Shown here in pieces: positions 14,561 through 22,137 of a stretch of 26,353 nucleotides of DNA; position 1 is the first letter of the stretch, and each line of letters begins with the position of its first letter. Position numbers and translations under genes: made by a program. The notes under the pieces were generated by a model. That model saw nothing but the letters and a program-made list of their open reading frames with translations, made no database searches and had not been told where the DNA came from. The DNA is from an uncultured Lachnospiraceae bacterium (GTDB lineage Bacteria > Bacillota > Clostridia > Lachnospirales > Lachnospiraceae): contig CAJTOV010000036.1 of the NCBI GenBank assembly GCA_910577765.1, forward strand, positions 1 to 26,353, written 5' to 3'.

Positions 14561-16015
14561 ATGGAGCGAACAGACATGTTTTCCGGCGAATCGAAAAATC
14601 TGGAGTACAAGGTCTCTGTACCACGCAACAGCGAAAAATACATGAAAACTGTAGTCGCCTACGCCAATGGCCAGGGCGGCAGAATTATCTTCGGAATTGA
14701 TGACCAGACACGGGAAGTAACCGGAATGGATTCAGATACGATTTTCCAGACAATTGATGCCATTACCAATGCTATCTCAGACAGTTGTGAACCTAAAATA
14801 TTTCCAGATGTGACGTTACAGACAATTGAAGACAAAACTGTCATCGTAGTGGAAATCACTCCCGGGAAGATGCGTCCTTACTACTTAAAATCCCAGGGGA
14901 TTACTGACGGTACCTATGTTCGTGTTTCCGGTACAACCAGACGGGTTGCTGACTATATGCTGAAAGAACTGATTCTGGAAGGCCAGAACCGCTACTACGA
15001 CTGTGAAATTTGCCAGGACCTGACAGCAACAGCACAAGACATTGCGCATCTTTGTGAAGAGATGAAAGCCACAGCAACACGCAATACCCTGACACAAGGA
15101 GAAAAAATCCGAATCCGGGAGGTAACTCCGAACCTGCTGCTCTCATGGGGAGTTCTGGCAGAAAGGAATGGTTCGCTTGTTCCCACCAATGCCTACGCAT
15201 TGCTTACCGGGCAGGCAAAATTCCAGCCCGCCATTCAATGCGCTGTTTTCAAAGGCACAGACCGGGCGTTTTTTGTGGATCGTCGGGAATTTGAAGGTCC
15301 CATTCAGGATCAGGTGGAAGCCGCATACCAGTATGTACTAGAAAAAATCAACCGCGGAATGCAGATTCATGGCATGTTCCGGCAGGATATATATGAACTG
15401 CCCGTGGACAGCCTCCGTGAGATGATCGCAAATTCCGTGGCCCACCGCTCGTATCTTGACCCTGGAAGCATACAAGTGGCATTATATGACAACCGGCTGG
15501 AAGTCACTTCTCCCGGAATGCTCTTAAACGGAGTATCCATCCGAAAAATGATGGAAGGATATTCCAAACCCAGAAACCGGGCCATTGCCTATGCATTCGC
15601 TTACATGAAAATCATTGAAAAATGGGGCAGCGGTATTCCCCGGATTATCCGGGAATGTAAGGAATATGGGCTGCCAGACCCGGATTTCATTGATTTCGAC
15701 GGGGATTTTCGGGTGAATATGTATCGGCCTTCTCCAAACTCCGGAGTAAAAAAAGCCACTACCCAAACTACCCAAACTACCCAAACTACCCAAACTACCC
15801 AAACTACCTTTCCTAATCATCCCAATTTTACCGCTGAAGACAAAGCCATACTGGCCCTTGTCTGCGCACATCCAGCTTTGACGCAGAAAGAGCTGGCCAT
15901 GGAACTTGGATGGTCTAAAGACCGTGTAAAGTATTATCTAAACAAATTGAAAAAACAACAGATCATTAAAAGAATAGGGAGCAGTCATAATGGACACTGG
16001 CAACTCATGATCTGA
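14561..16015 (+). CDS. AlbA_2/Schlafen-type ATP-binding transcriptional regulator
   Basis: A 484-aa protein of the family called putative transcriptional regulators with HTH and ATPase domains. The N-terminal AlbA_2 (Schlafen AAA_4) domain is at about 8-130, with GESKNLEYK, VVAYANGQGGRIIFGIDD and YVRVSGTTRRVAD. A HATPase_c_4-like part is at about 265-385, with LREMIANSVAHRSY, LEVTSPGML, NRAIAYAFAYMKIIEKWGSGI. A linker of TTQ repeats (residues 400-416) joins a C-terminal winged helix with ALTQKELAMELGWSKDRVKYYLNKL. The ATG at 14561 lies 6 nt after GGAGGG; the ATG at 14555 abuts that site. Targets are unknown; relatives occur in accessory and defence neighbourhoods. Confidence 0.88.
   Translation: MERTDMFSGESKNLEYKVSVPRNSEKYMKTVVAYANGQGGRIIFGIDDQTREVTGMDSDTIFQTIDAITNAISDSCEPKIFPDVTLQTIEDKTVIVVEITPGKMRPYYLKSQGITDGTYVRVSGTTRRVADYMLKELILEGQNRYYDCEICQDLTATAQDIAHLCEEMKATATRNTLTQGEKIRIREVTPNLLLSWGVLAERNGSLVPTNAYALLTGQAKFQPAIQCAVFKGTDRAFFVDRREFEGPIQDQVEAAYQYVLEKINRGMQIHGMFRQDIYELPVDSLREMIANSVAHRSYLDPGSIQVALYDNRLEVTSPGMLLNGVSIRKMMEGYSKPRNRAIAYAFAYMKIIEKWGSGIPRIIRECKEYGLPDPDFIDFDGDFRVNMYRPSPNSGVKKATTQTTQTTQTTQTTQTTFPNHPNFTAEDKAILALVCAHPALTQKELAMELGWSKDRVKYYLNKLKKQQIIKRIGSSHNGHWQLMI
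15758..15808 (+). repeat. In-frame 9-nt tandem repeat (TTQ-encoding)
   Basis: Five perfect copies of ACTACCCAA (15758-15802) are followed by a partial sixth, ACTACC. Each copy adds Thr-Thr-Gln to the linker before the winged helix. Unit gain or loss would change linker length without breaking the frame. Confidence 0.95.
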
Positions 16016-16047
16016 TGATCCGGCGCATCATTACCCTCAATATGGAT

Positions 16048-16091
16048 AAGGGGACAAAAATGTGCTTACGAACAAGTCCAGGCCCCTTTTT
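16048..16091. terminator. Bidirectional terminator, AlbA gene and cyclase gene
   Basis: AAGGGG (16048-16053) pairs with CCCCTT (16083-16088), extended by GGAC/GTCC pairing with a small bulge, and followed by five T (16087-16091) on the plus strand. The flanking GATAA/TTATC adds to the stem. The minus direction, for the cyclase gene, has a weaker T-run. Confidence 0.5.
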
Positions 16092-16137
16092 ATCCCCTCA
16101 TCCCAGGAACAGCTTATTCCATATTTCCAGGAAACAC

Positions 16138-16890
16138 TTACTCCGTAATGGCCCACACCCGCGCCGGAAGCCCTGTGGCCCCTTCAATCCTGGGATAGGA
16201 GACAATCACCACTGCCCCGGCGGCAGCCACCTGGTCCAGGTTGGTAAGAACCTCCACCTGGAGCTTTCCCTTGTCCAGCACATACCGCTCGCAGGCCAGA
16301 TCCCCTGCTGCTGCCGCTTCCACCGAAGCGTCCGTATCCAGGGCCTCATGTCCGTTGGCCGCCGCGTTGCCCTCCTCGTAGATATACTTTAAAGCCTCCA
16401 TGGACCATCCCGGGAAATTCTCCCCGCCGTCTGCATCCAGACCGGAAAGGGCATCCATATCCGGCCACCGTCTGGACCAGTCCGTGCGCAGCGCCACAAA
16501 GGCTCCCTCCGGAATCTCCCCGTACCGGGCCTCATAGGCCCGGATGTCCTCTGCTGTCACCACATAGCAGGGATTCTCCTTCACCTTCCCGGACACGTCA
16601 ATCACACACAGCGGAAAGATCAGATCCTTCACGCCATAATGCTCCGACAGCTCCCGGTCCTTGACAAAATGCCCCGGAAAATCAATATGGGTTCCGAACT
16701 GCCCAGGGAATTTGAAGGTCTGGATCAGACAGTCCAGCATCTCATTGCCCCAGTCAAAGCAGGTGGTTCCCAGCTCTACAGCCCCCTCCGGGATACCGGC
16801 CCAGTAAGGGCTTTGGTTGTTTAAGGAATGGGACAGTTCCACCCACCGGTACTTCCTGGCTTCCTTCAGCGCTTCCCATAATTTGTACAT
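16138..16890 (-). CDS. Cyclase / kynurenine-formamidase-family metal hydrolase
   Basis: A 250-aa cytoplasmic protein of the putative cyclase family (PF04199), which includes kynurenine formamidase and isatin hydrolase. The metal motif HxDxxxH appears as THIDFPGHF (His68, Asp70, His74), preceded by the typical ELSHSL near residue 18. Other family signs are DVSGKV, FVALRTDWS and SMEALKYIYEEG. The ATG at 16890 is preferred over a TTG at 16896 because AAAGGGGG lies at a normal distance. It is transcribed divergently from add. Substrate not determinable; a link to purine or tryptophan metabolism is speculative. Confidence 0.88.
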   Translation of the reverse strand: MYKLWEALKEARKYRWVELSHSLNNQSPYWAGIPEGAVELGTTCFDWGNEMLDCLIQTFKFPGQFGTHIDFPGHFVKDRELSEHYGVKDLIFPLCVIDVSGKVKENPCYVVTAEDIRAYEARYGEIPEGAFVALRTDWSRRWPDMDALSGLDADGGENFPGWSMEALKYIYEEGNAAANGHEALDTDASVEAAAAGDLACERYVLDKGKLQVEVLTNLDQVAAAGAVVIVSYPRIEGATGLPARVWAITE

Positions 16891-16951
16891 ATGCAAGTTC
16901 CCCCTTTAATATAGTTTTCCTGGCCGCCACAATATCTGTCCGGCTTTTTCC

Positions 16952-16980
16952 AGTATAGGGCATTTTGGGGAGAAATACAA
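16952..16980 (-). promoter_or_regulatory. Promoter of the cyclase gene
   Basis: On the minus strand TTGTAT (16975-16980), 17 nt, TATACT (16952-16957). The leader would be about 55 nt. Confidence 0.6.
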
Positions 16981-16998
16981 GAAGATGCCCGCCACCGG

Positions 16999-17027
16999 TT
17001 GCACATGTCCCCCAAAACGATTATACT
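16999..17027 (+). promoter_or_regulatory. Promoter of add
   Basis: TTGCAC (16999-17004), 17 nt, TATACT (17022-17027). The predicted transcript starts about 20 nt before the ATG at 17056, so the longer open frame beginning at 16999 cannot be the gene start. Confidence 0.65.
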
Positions 17028-17055
17028 AATTGCAAAAGCCCAGGAGGTACTGCCC

Positions 17056-18045
17056 ATGCGCCACCATCCCCCCTACATTGAATTACACTGCCACTTAGAC
17101 GGCTCCATCACCCCGGAGATTGCCAAAAAGCTGGCTGCCCTGCAGCAGATCCCCCTTCCGGCCCGGAATGACAGGGAACTGGAAAATCTGCTTTCCCTTC
17201 CTCCGGACTGCGAAAATCTCAATGATTTTCTCCGCTGCTTTTCCCTCCCCCTTTCCCTGATGCAGACCAGGGAAGGTATCCGGGAGGCAGTCTTTCTGGT
17301 CCAGGAGAATCTGCGCAGCCAGGAGGTGGCCTATGGGGAGCTGCGGTTCGCCCCCCAGCTTCACAGGGACCAGGGATTGACCCAGGCCCAGGTCCTGGAA
17401 GCCGCCCTGGAAGGTCTCCACCGTTCCCCCCTGCTTTGCAACCTGATTCTCTGCTGTATGCGGGGAGAGAAAGATCAGGTACGGGAGGCCAACTTAGAGA
17501 CCGTAGAACTGGCCCGCCGCTATCTGACCAGCCACGGCGGCGTGGTGGCCCTGGACCTGGCCGGTGCCGAAGGCCTGTACCCCACCCGGAATTTCCAGGA
17601 AGAATTCCGTCTGGCCGCCTCCTATGGAATTCCCTTTACCATCCATGCCGGGGAAGCCGACGGACCGGACAGCGTCCGCTGTGCCATAGAACTGGGGGCC
17701 AGACGGATCGGCCATGGGGTCCGGGCGGTTCTGGACCCGGAAGTACTGGAACTTCTAAAAGAACACCGCATTCCCCTGGAGCTGTGCCCCACCAGCAACC
17801 GCCAGACCAGGGCTGTGACGGACATGGCAAAGTATCCCCTGAGACAGCTTCTTGAGCTTGGCATTCCGGTGACTGTCAATACCGACGATATGGCCATCTG
17901 CCGTACCACCGTGGCCCAGGAATTCTCCTATTTAAGAGACCATTACGGCCTCACCCCGCAGGAGGAGGCTGTTCTGTACCGCAATGCAGTGGAGGCTGCA
18001 TTTACGGACGGGCAGACGAAACAGGAACTGATGGCATACAGTTAA
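17056..18045 (+). CDS. add: Adenosine deaminase
   Basis: Zinc enzyme of purine salvage that converts adenosine to inosine and ammonia in the cytoplasm. The 329-aa product is of normal length. Metal ligands His11 and His13 lie in IELHCHLDGS, the third in TIHAGEADGPDSV, and the catalytic ARRIGHGV segment and the metal-binding Asp in TVNTDD follow. The family often has NTDDP; here it is NTDDMA, so a related adenosine/adenine or aminodeoxyfutalosine deaminase is possible, though adenosine deaminase is the best reading. AGGAGGT precedes the ATG at 17056. It converges on the peptide transporter operon. Confidence 0.9.
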   Translation: MRHHPPYIELHCHLDGSITPEIAKKLAALQQIPLPARNDRELENLLSLPPDCENLNDFLRCFSLPLSLMQTREGIREAVFLVQENLRSQEVAYGELRFAPQLHRDQGLTQAQVLEAALEGLHRSPLLCNLILCCMRGEKDQVREANLETVELARRYLTSHGGVVALDLAGAEGLYPTRNFQEEFRLAASYGIPFTIHAGEADGPDSVRCAIELGARRIGHGVRAVLDPEVLELLKEHRIPLELCPTSNRQTRAVTDMAKYPLRQLLELGIPVTVNTDDMAICRTTVAQEFSYLRDHYGLTPQEEAVLYRNAVEAAFTDGQTKQELMAYS

Positions 18046-18075
18046 CCGTTCCGGTCCATTACCCCAACGGTTACC
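18041..18075 (+). other. Inverted repeat across the add stop codon
   Basis: GTTAACCGTT (18041-18050) and AACGGTTACC (18066-18075) pair at 9 of 10 positions with a 15-nt loop. No T-run follows. The arm sequence resembles the half-site of the pepT/ABC-F element. Confidence 0.35.
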
Positions 18076-18099
18076 ACATGGCCGCTGATAAACCAAAAA

Positions 18100-18163
18100 G
18101 CCTATGTCCCCCGGTCTGGTTACCCTCAGCCAACAAGGGTAACCAGACCGGAAAGACATAGGC
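18100..18163 (-). terminator. Long two-part terminator between add and the dpp operon
   Basis: An inner perfect 16-bp stem (18111-18126 with 18136-18151, 9-nt loop) is stacked on an outer 9-bp stem (18100-18108 with 18155-18163), separated by a small internal loop. On the minus strand it follows the dppF stop by 24 nt and runs into five T (A at 18095-18099). It is probably also the end point for add, with a weaker T-run in that direction. Confidence 0.8.
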
Positions 18164-18187
18164 CTTTCCAATCACAAGTACAACGAT

Positions 18188-19159
18188 TTATGCCAGCGGA
18201 AAATGACAGAACACCTTCCTCCCCTCCACCTCCTTACACGGCGGCGCCTGGGAAGCACAGACCTCCCTGGCATAGGGACACCGGGTGTGGAACCGGCAGC
18301 CGGAAGGGGGATTCACCGGGGAAGGGATCTCCCCGGACAGCAGTTCCTTCTCCTCACTGCGGAGCCTGGGATCTGCCTTGGGAATGGCATTAAGCAGGAA
18401 CCGGGTATAGGGATGCAGCGGCTTCTCGTACAGGGAGTCCGTATCCCCGACCTCACAGATCATCCCCAGGAACATGACACAGACCCGGTCCGCGATGAAC
18501 TTCACCACACTGAGATCATGGGAAATGAACAGGTAGGTGAGATGGTGCTGCTCCTGGAGATCCTTCAGGAGATTCAGGACCTGGGACTGAATGGACACGT
18601 CCAGGGCCGACACCGGTTCGTCGCAGATGATCAGCCGCGGATTTAAGGCAATAGCCCGGGCGATGCCGATCCGCTGACGCTGTCCCCCGGAAAACTGGTG
18701 GGGATACCGGCTGTAGAACTCCTGCTGGATGCCTACCTCCCCCATTAGCTGCCGGACCCGCTTTTCCAGCTCTGCCTTGTCTTTGAGCCCGTAGGTAGTC
18801 AAAGGCTCCCCGATGATCTCCTTTACGCTCATCCGCGGATTCAGGGACGCATACGGGTCCTGAAAAATGATCTGCATCTGCCTGCGGTAAGCGGCAAACT
18901 GGGCTTCCTTCATGCCTACAATGTCATTTCCCTGGAAACAGATCTCCCCGGAGGTAGGCTCCAGAAGCCGGATCAGGGTGCGGCCCAGGGTACTTTTGCC
19001 GCAGCCGGACTCTCCCACCAGGGCCAGGGTCTCCCCCTCATAGATATCCAGGTTCACATCCGTCACCGCGTGGACCACCTGGGGCTTCTTCCGGGAGCCC
19101 CCTATAGGAAATTCCTTTACCAGGTTCCTGGCTGACAAAAGGACCTTTCTATTCTCCAT
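18188..19159 (-). CDS. Peptide ABC transporter ATP-binding protein (DppF/OppF type)
   Basis: Cytoplasmic ATPase of 323 aa powering di/oligopeptide import. Walker A is GESGCGKSTLGR, the signature is FSGGQRQRIGIARAI, Walker B is RLIICDEPVSALD and the switch His is in FISHDLSVV. The C-terminal extension with the oligopeptide family motif NPPSGCRFHTRCPYA is present. Its start overlaps the DppD stop by 11 nt, and GGAGGT lies upstream. It is the last gene of the operon. The F-type assignment rests on position and on the VHAVTDVNLDIYEGETLALVGE start typical of the second ATPase. Confidence 0.93.
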   Translation of the reverse strand: MENRKVLLSARNLVKEFPIGGSRKKPQVVHAVTDVNLDIYEGETLALVGESGCGKSTLGRTLIRLLEPTSGEICFQGNDIVGMKEAQFAAYRRQMQIIFQDPYASLNPRMSVKEIIGEPLTTYGLKDKAELEKRVRQLMGEVGIQQEFYSRYPHQFSGGQRQRIGIARAIALNPRLIICDEPVSALDVSIQSQVLNLLKDLQEQHHLTYLFISHDLSVVKFIADRVCVMFLGMICEVGDTDSLYEKPLHPYTRFLLNAIPKADPRLRSEEKELLSGEIPSPVNPPSGCRFHTRCPYAREVCASQAPPCKEVEGRKVFCHFPLA

Positions 19160-20141
19160 CCAGGCTCACCTCCCTCTCATACCGGAAACACCGGACGCCA
19201 TGGGCATCCCCGGTCTCGTAAAGCCGCGGCTTCTCCAGGCTGCACCGTTCAACAGCCAGGCCGCACCGGGTACAGAAGCTGCACCCCTTCGGCAGATGCA
19301 GCAGGTTGGGCACCACCCCCTCAATGGTGTAGAGCCTGTCCGGCTTCTCATCCAGCCTGGGGATGGATTTCAAAAGCCCCTGGGTATAGGGATGCCGGGT
19401 ATTTTCAAACAGCTCAAAGGTCTCTGCCTGCTCCATAACCTTGCCTGCGTACATGACATACACATAGTCACAGACCTCTGCCACCACCCCCATGTTGTGG
19501 GTGATCAGAATGATCGAAGTGCCCTGCTCCTTACACAGCTTCTTCATGAGACGCAGAATCTGGGCCTCTATGGTCACATCCAGGGCCGTGGTAGGCTCGT
19601 CTGCGATCATCACCTTGGGCCTGCACACCATGGCCATGCCGATCATCACCCGCTGCCGCAGGCCTCCGGACAACTGGTGGGGATAGCTGTGGTAGCGCTT
19701 CTCCGGCTCCGGAATTCCCACGGCCCGGAATATATCAATGACCTGCTTTGTGGCCTCCTCCTTGGACATCTTCTGATGCAGCAGAATGGCCTCCCGGACC
19801 TGGCGTCCCACCGGATAAACCGGGTTTAAGGACGTCATGGGCTCCTGGAAGATCATGGAGATCTCATTGCCCCGGACCCTGGACAGCTCTTTTCTGCTTA
19901 AGTGGGTAATATCCCTGCCTTCCAGCAGGATGGTGCCCCCCACCACCCGGCCCGGATAGCGCAGAAGCCCCATAACCGACATGGCGGTCATACTCTTGCC
20001 GCAGCCCGACTCTCCCACGATGCCGATGATCTTGCCGGCAGGCACCTGGATACTGACCCCGTCCACTGCCGGAACCTCCCCCTTCATGGTAAAGAAGTGG
20101 GACTTGAGATTCTGAATATCTAATACTATGGATTCGCTCAT
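19149..20141 (-). CDS. Peptide ABC transporter ATP-binding protein (DppD/OppD type)
   Basis: First ATPase subunit of the transporter, 330 aa. Walker A is GESGCGKSMTAMSVMGLL, the family-typical EPMTSLNPV Q-loop region follows, then LSGGLRQRVMIGMAM, Walker B VMIADEPTTALD and the ITHNMGVVAEV switch. The C-terminal LPKGCSFCTRCGLA motif is the cysteine-containing extension of peptide transporters. AAGGAGGAAAG precedes the ATG at 20141. Confidence 0.93.
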   Translation of the reverse strand: MSESIVLDIQNLKSHFFTMKGEVPAVDGVSIQVPAGKIIGIVGESGCGKSMTAMSVMGLLRYPGRVVGGTILLEGRDITHLSRKELSRVRGNEISMIFQEPMTSLNPVYPVGRQVREAILLHQKMSKEEATKQVIDIFRAVGIPEPEKRYHSYPHQLSGGLRQRVMIGMAMVCRPKVMIADEPTTALDVTIEAQILRLMKKLCKEQGTSIILITHNMGVVAEVCDYVYVMYAGKVMEQAETFELFENTRHPYTQGLLKSIPRLDEKPDRLYTIEGVVPNLLHLPKGCSFCTRCGLAVERCSLEKPRLYETGDAHGVRCFRYEREVSLDGE

Positions 20142-20163
20142 CCGTCTTTCCTCCTTTACCAGC

Positions 20164-21117
20164 TTACTGCTCCTTTAAGTAGGGGTCCAGCACATCCCGC
20201 AGACCGTCCCCCAGGAAGTTGAAGGCCAGCACCACAATCATAATGGCCACACTGGGAGCAATGGACAGCCAGGGCTCACTGAACAGATATTTCTTGCCCC
20301 GGACCACCATCAGGCCCCAGCTTGCGGAAGGAGGCTGGGCTCCTACGCCCAGGAAGCTTAAGGAAGCCTCCGACAGAATGGCTGAGGGAATGTTCAGGGT
20401 AAACAGTACAATCAGGGACGGCAGGCAGTTGGGGAGAATGTGGCGGAACATAATGGTCCATTTCTTTACCCCGATGGAACGGGCCGCCTCCACATACTCC
20501 TTTTCCTTTAAGGAAAGGGTCTGGGAACGGACAATCCGGGCCGTGCTGGCCCAGTTGACCAGGCTTAAGGCAATGAAAATGTTCACCAGTCCCCCGCCCA
20601 TGGTATACATGACCACCATGGCCAGCAGCAGGGACGGGAAAGCCAGCATTACGTCTGCCAGACGCATGATCACAAAGTCGGTCTTTCCTCCGTAGAATCC
20701 GGCCCACAGTCCCAGGACCGTACCGATGGCCATGGAGATCAGGGTGGGTACCAGACCAATGGTCAGGGAAATACGGGCGCCGAAAATGATCCGGCTCAGC
20801 ACATCCCTTCCCAGCTCATCCGTGCCCAGCCAGTGGGCCATGCTGGGGTGGGAAAGCCGCTCCGTCAGGCTCTGTTTCAGATGATCGTAGGGAGCCACCA
20901 CCGGGGCAAACACTGCGATCAGGATCATCAGGATGATCAGTACTGCGGAAAAAGCCGCCAGCTTGTTCTGGCGTACCAGAGTCCGCAGCTTATCCTGCCA
21001 GGTATCTGCCTCGCCGATCTGGGCAGCCGTATCACCATATTCCATATTGAAAACCGATTCTCTTCCTGTCTCCAGGGCTTCATGCTCTGCCAGGAGATCT
21101 TTTCTGTCATTCACCAT
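20164..21117 (-). CDS. Peptide ABC transporter permease (DppC/OppC type)
   Basis: Inner membrane-spanning subunit of 317 aa. An N-terminal cytoplasmic stretch precedes the first helix (FSAVLIILMILIAVFAPVVAP). Then LGTDELGRDVLSRIIFGARISL, the hallmark of C-type permeases, and the EAA loop with VEAARSIGVKKWTIMFRHILPN. The ATG at 21117 lies one base after the DppB stop, with GGAGGGG upstream, so translation is coupled; an upstream frame to 21153 is inside DppB. Confidence 0.93.
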   Translation of the reverse strand: MVNDRKDLLAEHEALETGRESVFNMEYGDTAAQIGEADTWQDKLRTLVRQNKLAAFSAVLIILMILIAVFAPVVAPYDHLKQSLTERLSHPSMAHWLGTDELGRDVLSRIIFGARISLTIGLVPTLISMAIGTVLGLWAGFYGGKTDFVIMRLADVMLAFPSLLLAMVVMYTMGGGLVNIFIALSLVNWASTARIVRSQTLSLKEKEYVEAARSIGVKKWTIMFRHILPNCLPSLIVLFTLNIPSAILSEASLSFLGVGAQPPSASWGLMVVRGKKYLFSEPWLSIAPSVAIMIVVLAFNFLGDGLRDVLDPYLKEQ

Positions 21118-21118
21118 C

Positions 21119-22042
21119 TTACGCCCCCTCCCGGATTCGCGGGTCCAGTACATTATAAAGAAGGTCTGCCACCAGATTCCCCAGAATGATCAGCACCGTG
21201 GTGAAGATCACCGTGCCCTGCAAAAGGGGCATATCCCGGGTCTCGATGGCATTGACCGCCAGACGTCCGATTCCAGGCACGCCGAAAACGCTTTCCGTCA
21301 GGACCGCGCCAGACAGCATACTGGAAATCTGGAGAGCCATCATGGTCACCACCGGAAGCATGGCGTTCTTTAAGGCATGGCCGATGATGACTCCGTGCTC
21401 CCTGAGTCCCTTGGCCCTGGCCGTGCGGATAAAGTCATTCTGCATGATCTCCACCAGGTTGGACCGGGTCATCCGGGCGATGCTTCCGGCAGAGTTCCAT
21501 CCCAGCACAATGGCCGGAAGGATCATGGCCCGCAGAGAGTCAAAGCCGGACACCGGGAACCATTTCAGCTTAAAGGCAAACAGGTACTGGAGTACCAGCG
21601 CCGTCATGAACACGGGCATGGATACCCCCATCAGGGCACAGCCCATAAACAGACGGTCCAGCAGCCGGTTCTGGCGGATGGCCGCGATGATCCCGGCTAC
21701 AATGCCGATGAGCCAGGCTACCACCGCTGCCAGCAGAGACAATTTCACCGTATTGGGGAAGGAGTCCAGAATGATCCGGGTCACATTGCGGTTCAGCCGG
21801 TAGGAGGTGCCGAAGTCTCCCCGCAGGGCGTTGGCAATATACTTGAAGAACTGGACATAGAGAGGCTCATCCAGCCCCATCTCCCGGCTGATCTTCTCAA
21901 TGACAGCCGGATTTACATGCTCTCCCATCATGGTGGTTACCGGGTCCCCCGGCACGATGCGCAGCATAACAAAAATCACCAGCACCACACCCACCAGAAC
22001 CGGTATGGACACTGCAATACGTTTCAGGACCTTACTTAACAC
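21119..22042 (-). CDS. Peptide ABC transporter permease (DppB/OppB type)
   Basis: Membrane subunit of 307 aa with the B-type permease pattern: an N-terminal helix, RIVPGDPV, the extracellular GLDEPLYVQFFKYIANALRG segment with GDFGTSY, later helices and an EAA loop (FIRTARAKGLREHGVIIGHALKN). It ends in LLYNVLDPRIREGA, typical of the family. The start codon is GTG at 22042, with AAGGGG 7 nt upstream; no better ATG is nearby. Confidence 0.93.
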   Translation of the reverse strand: MLSKVLKRIAVSIPVLVGVVLVIFVMLRIVPGDPVTTMMGEHVNPAVIEKISREMGLDEPLYVQFFKYIANALRGDFGTSYRLNRNVTRIILDSFPNTVKLSLLAAVVAWLIGIVAGIIAAIRQNRLLDRLFMGCALMGVSMPVFMTALVLQYLFAFKLKWFPVSGFDSLRAMILPAIVLGWNSAGSIARMTRSNLVEIMQNDFIRTARAKGLREHGVIIGHALKNAMLPVVTMMALQISSMLSGAVLTESVFGVPGIGRLAVNAIETRDMPLLQGTVIFTTVLIILGNLVADLLYNVLDPRIREGA

Positions 22043-22071
22043 TTGGAATCCCCTTCCTTTGCATGCGAAAT

Positions 22072-22107
22072 GATAGCACAGGCTGCCGGAAAGCAGTCTG
22101 CGCTATC
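22072..22107 (-). other. Stem-loop between the binding-protein and permease genes
   Basis: A 15-bp imperfect stem (22072-22086 with 22093-22107; 13 Watson-Crick pairs, the other two A-C or G-U depending on the strand) has a 6-nt loop and no T-run. Its position right after the abundant binding-protein gene is where Gram-positive operons often carry an mRNA-stabilising or partially terminating hairpin. Confidence 0.5.
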
Positions 22108-22137
22108 AGGTATGATTGCCTCTGTATGTTACACGGC

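Noticed and set aside
15758..15808. CRISPR-like array
   Set aside because: Units are 9 nt, head-to-tail without spacers, and lie in frame within a gene.
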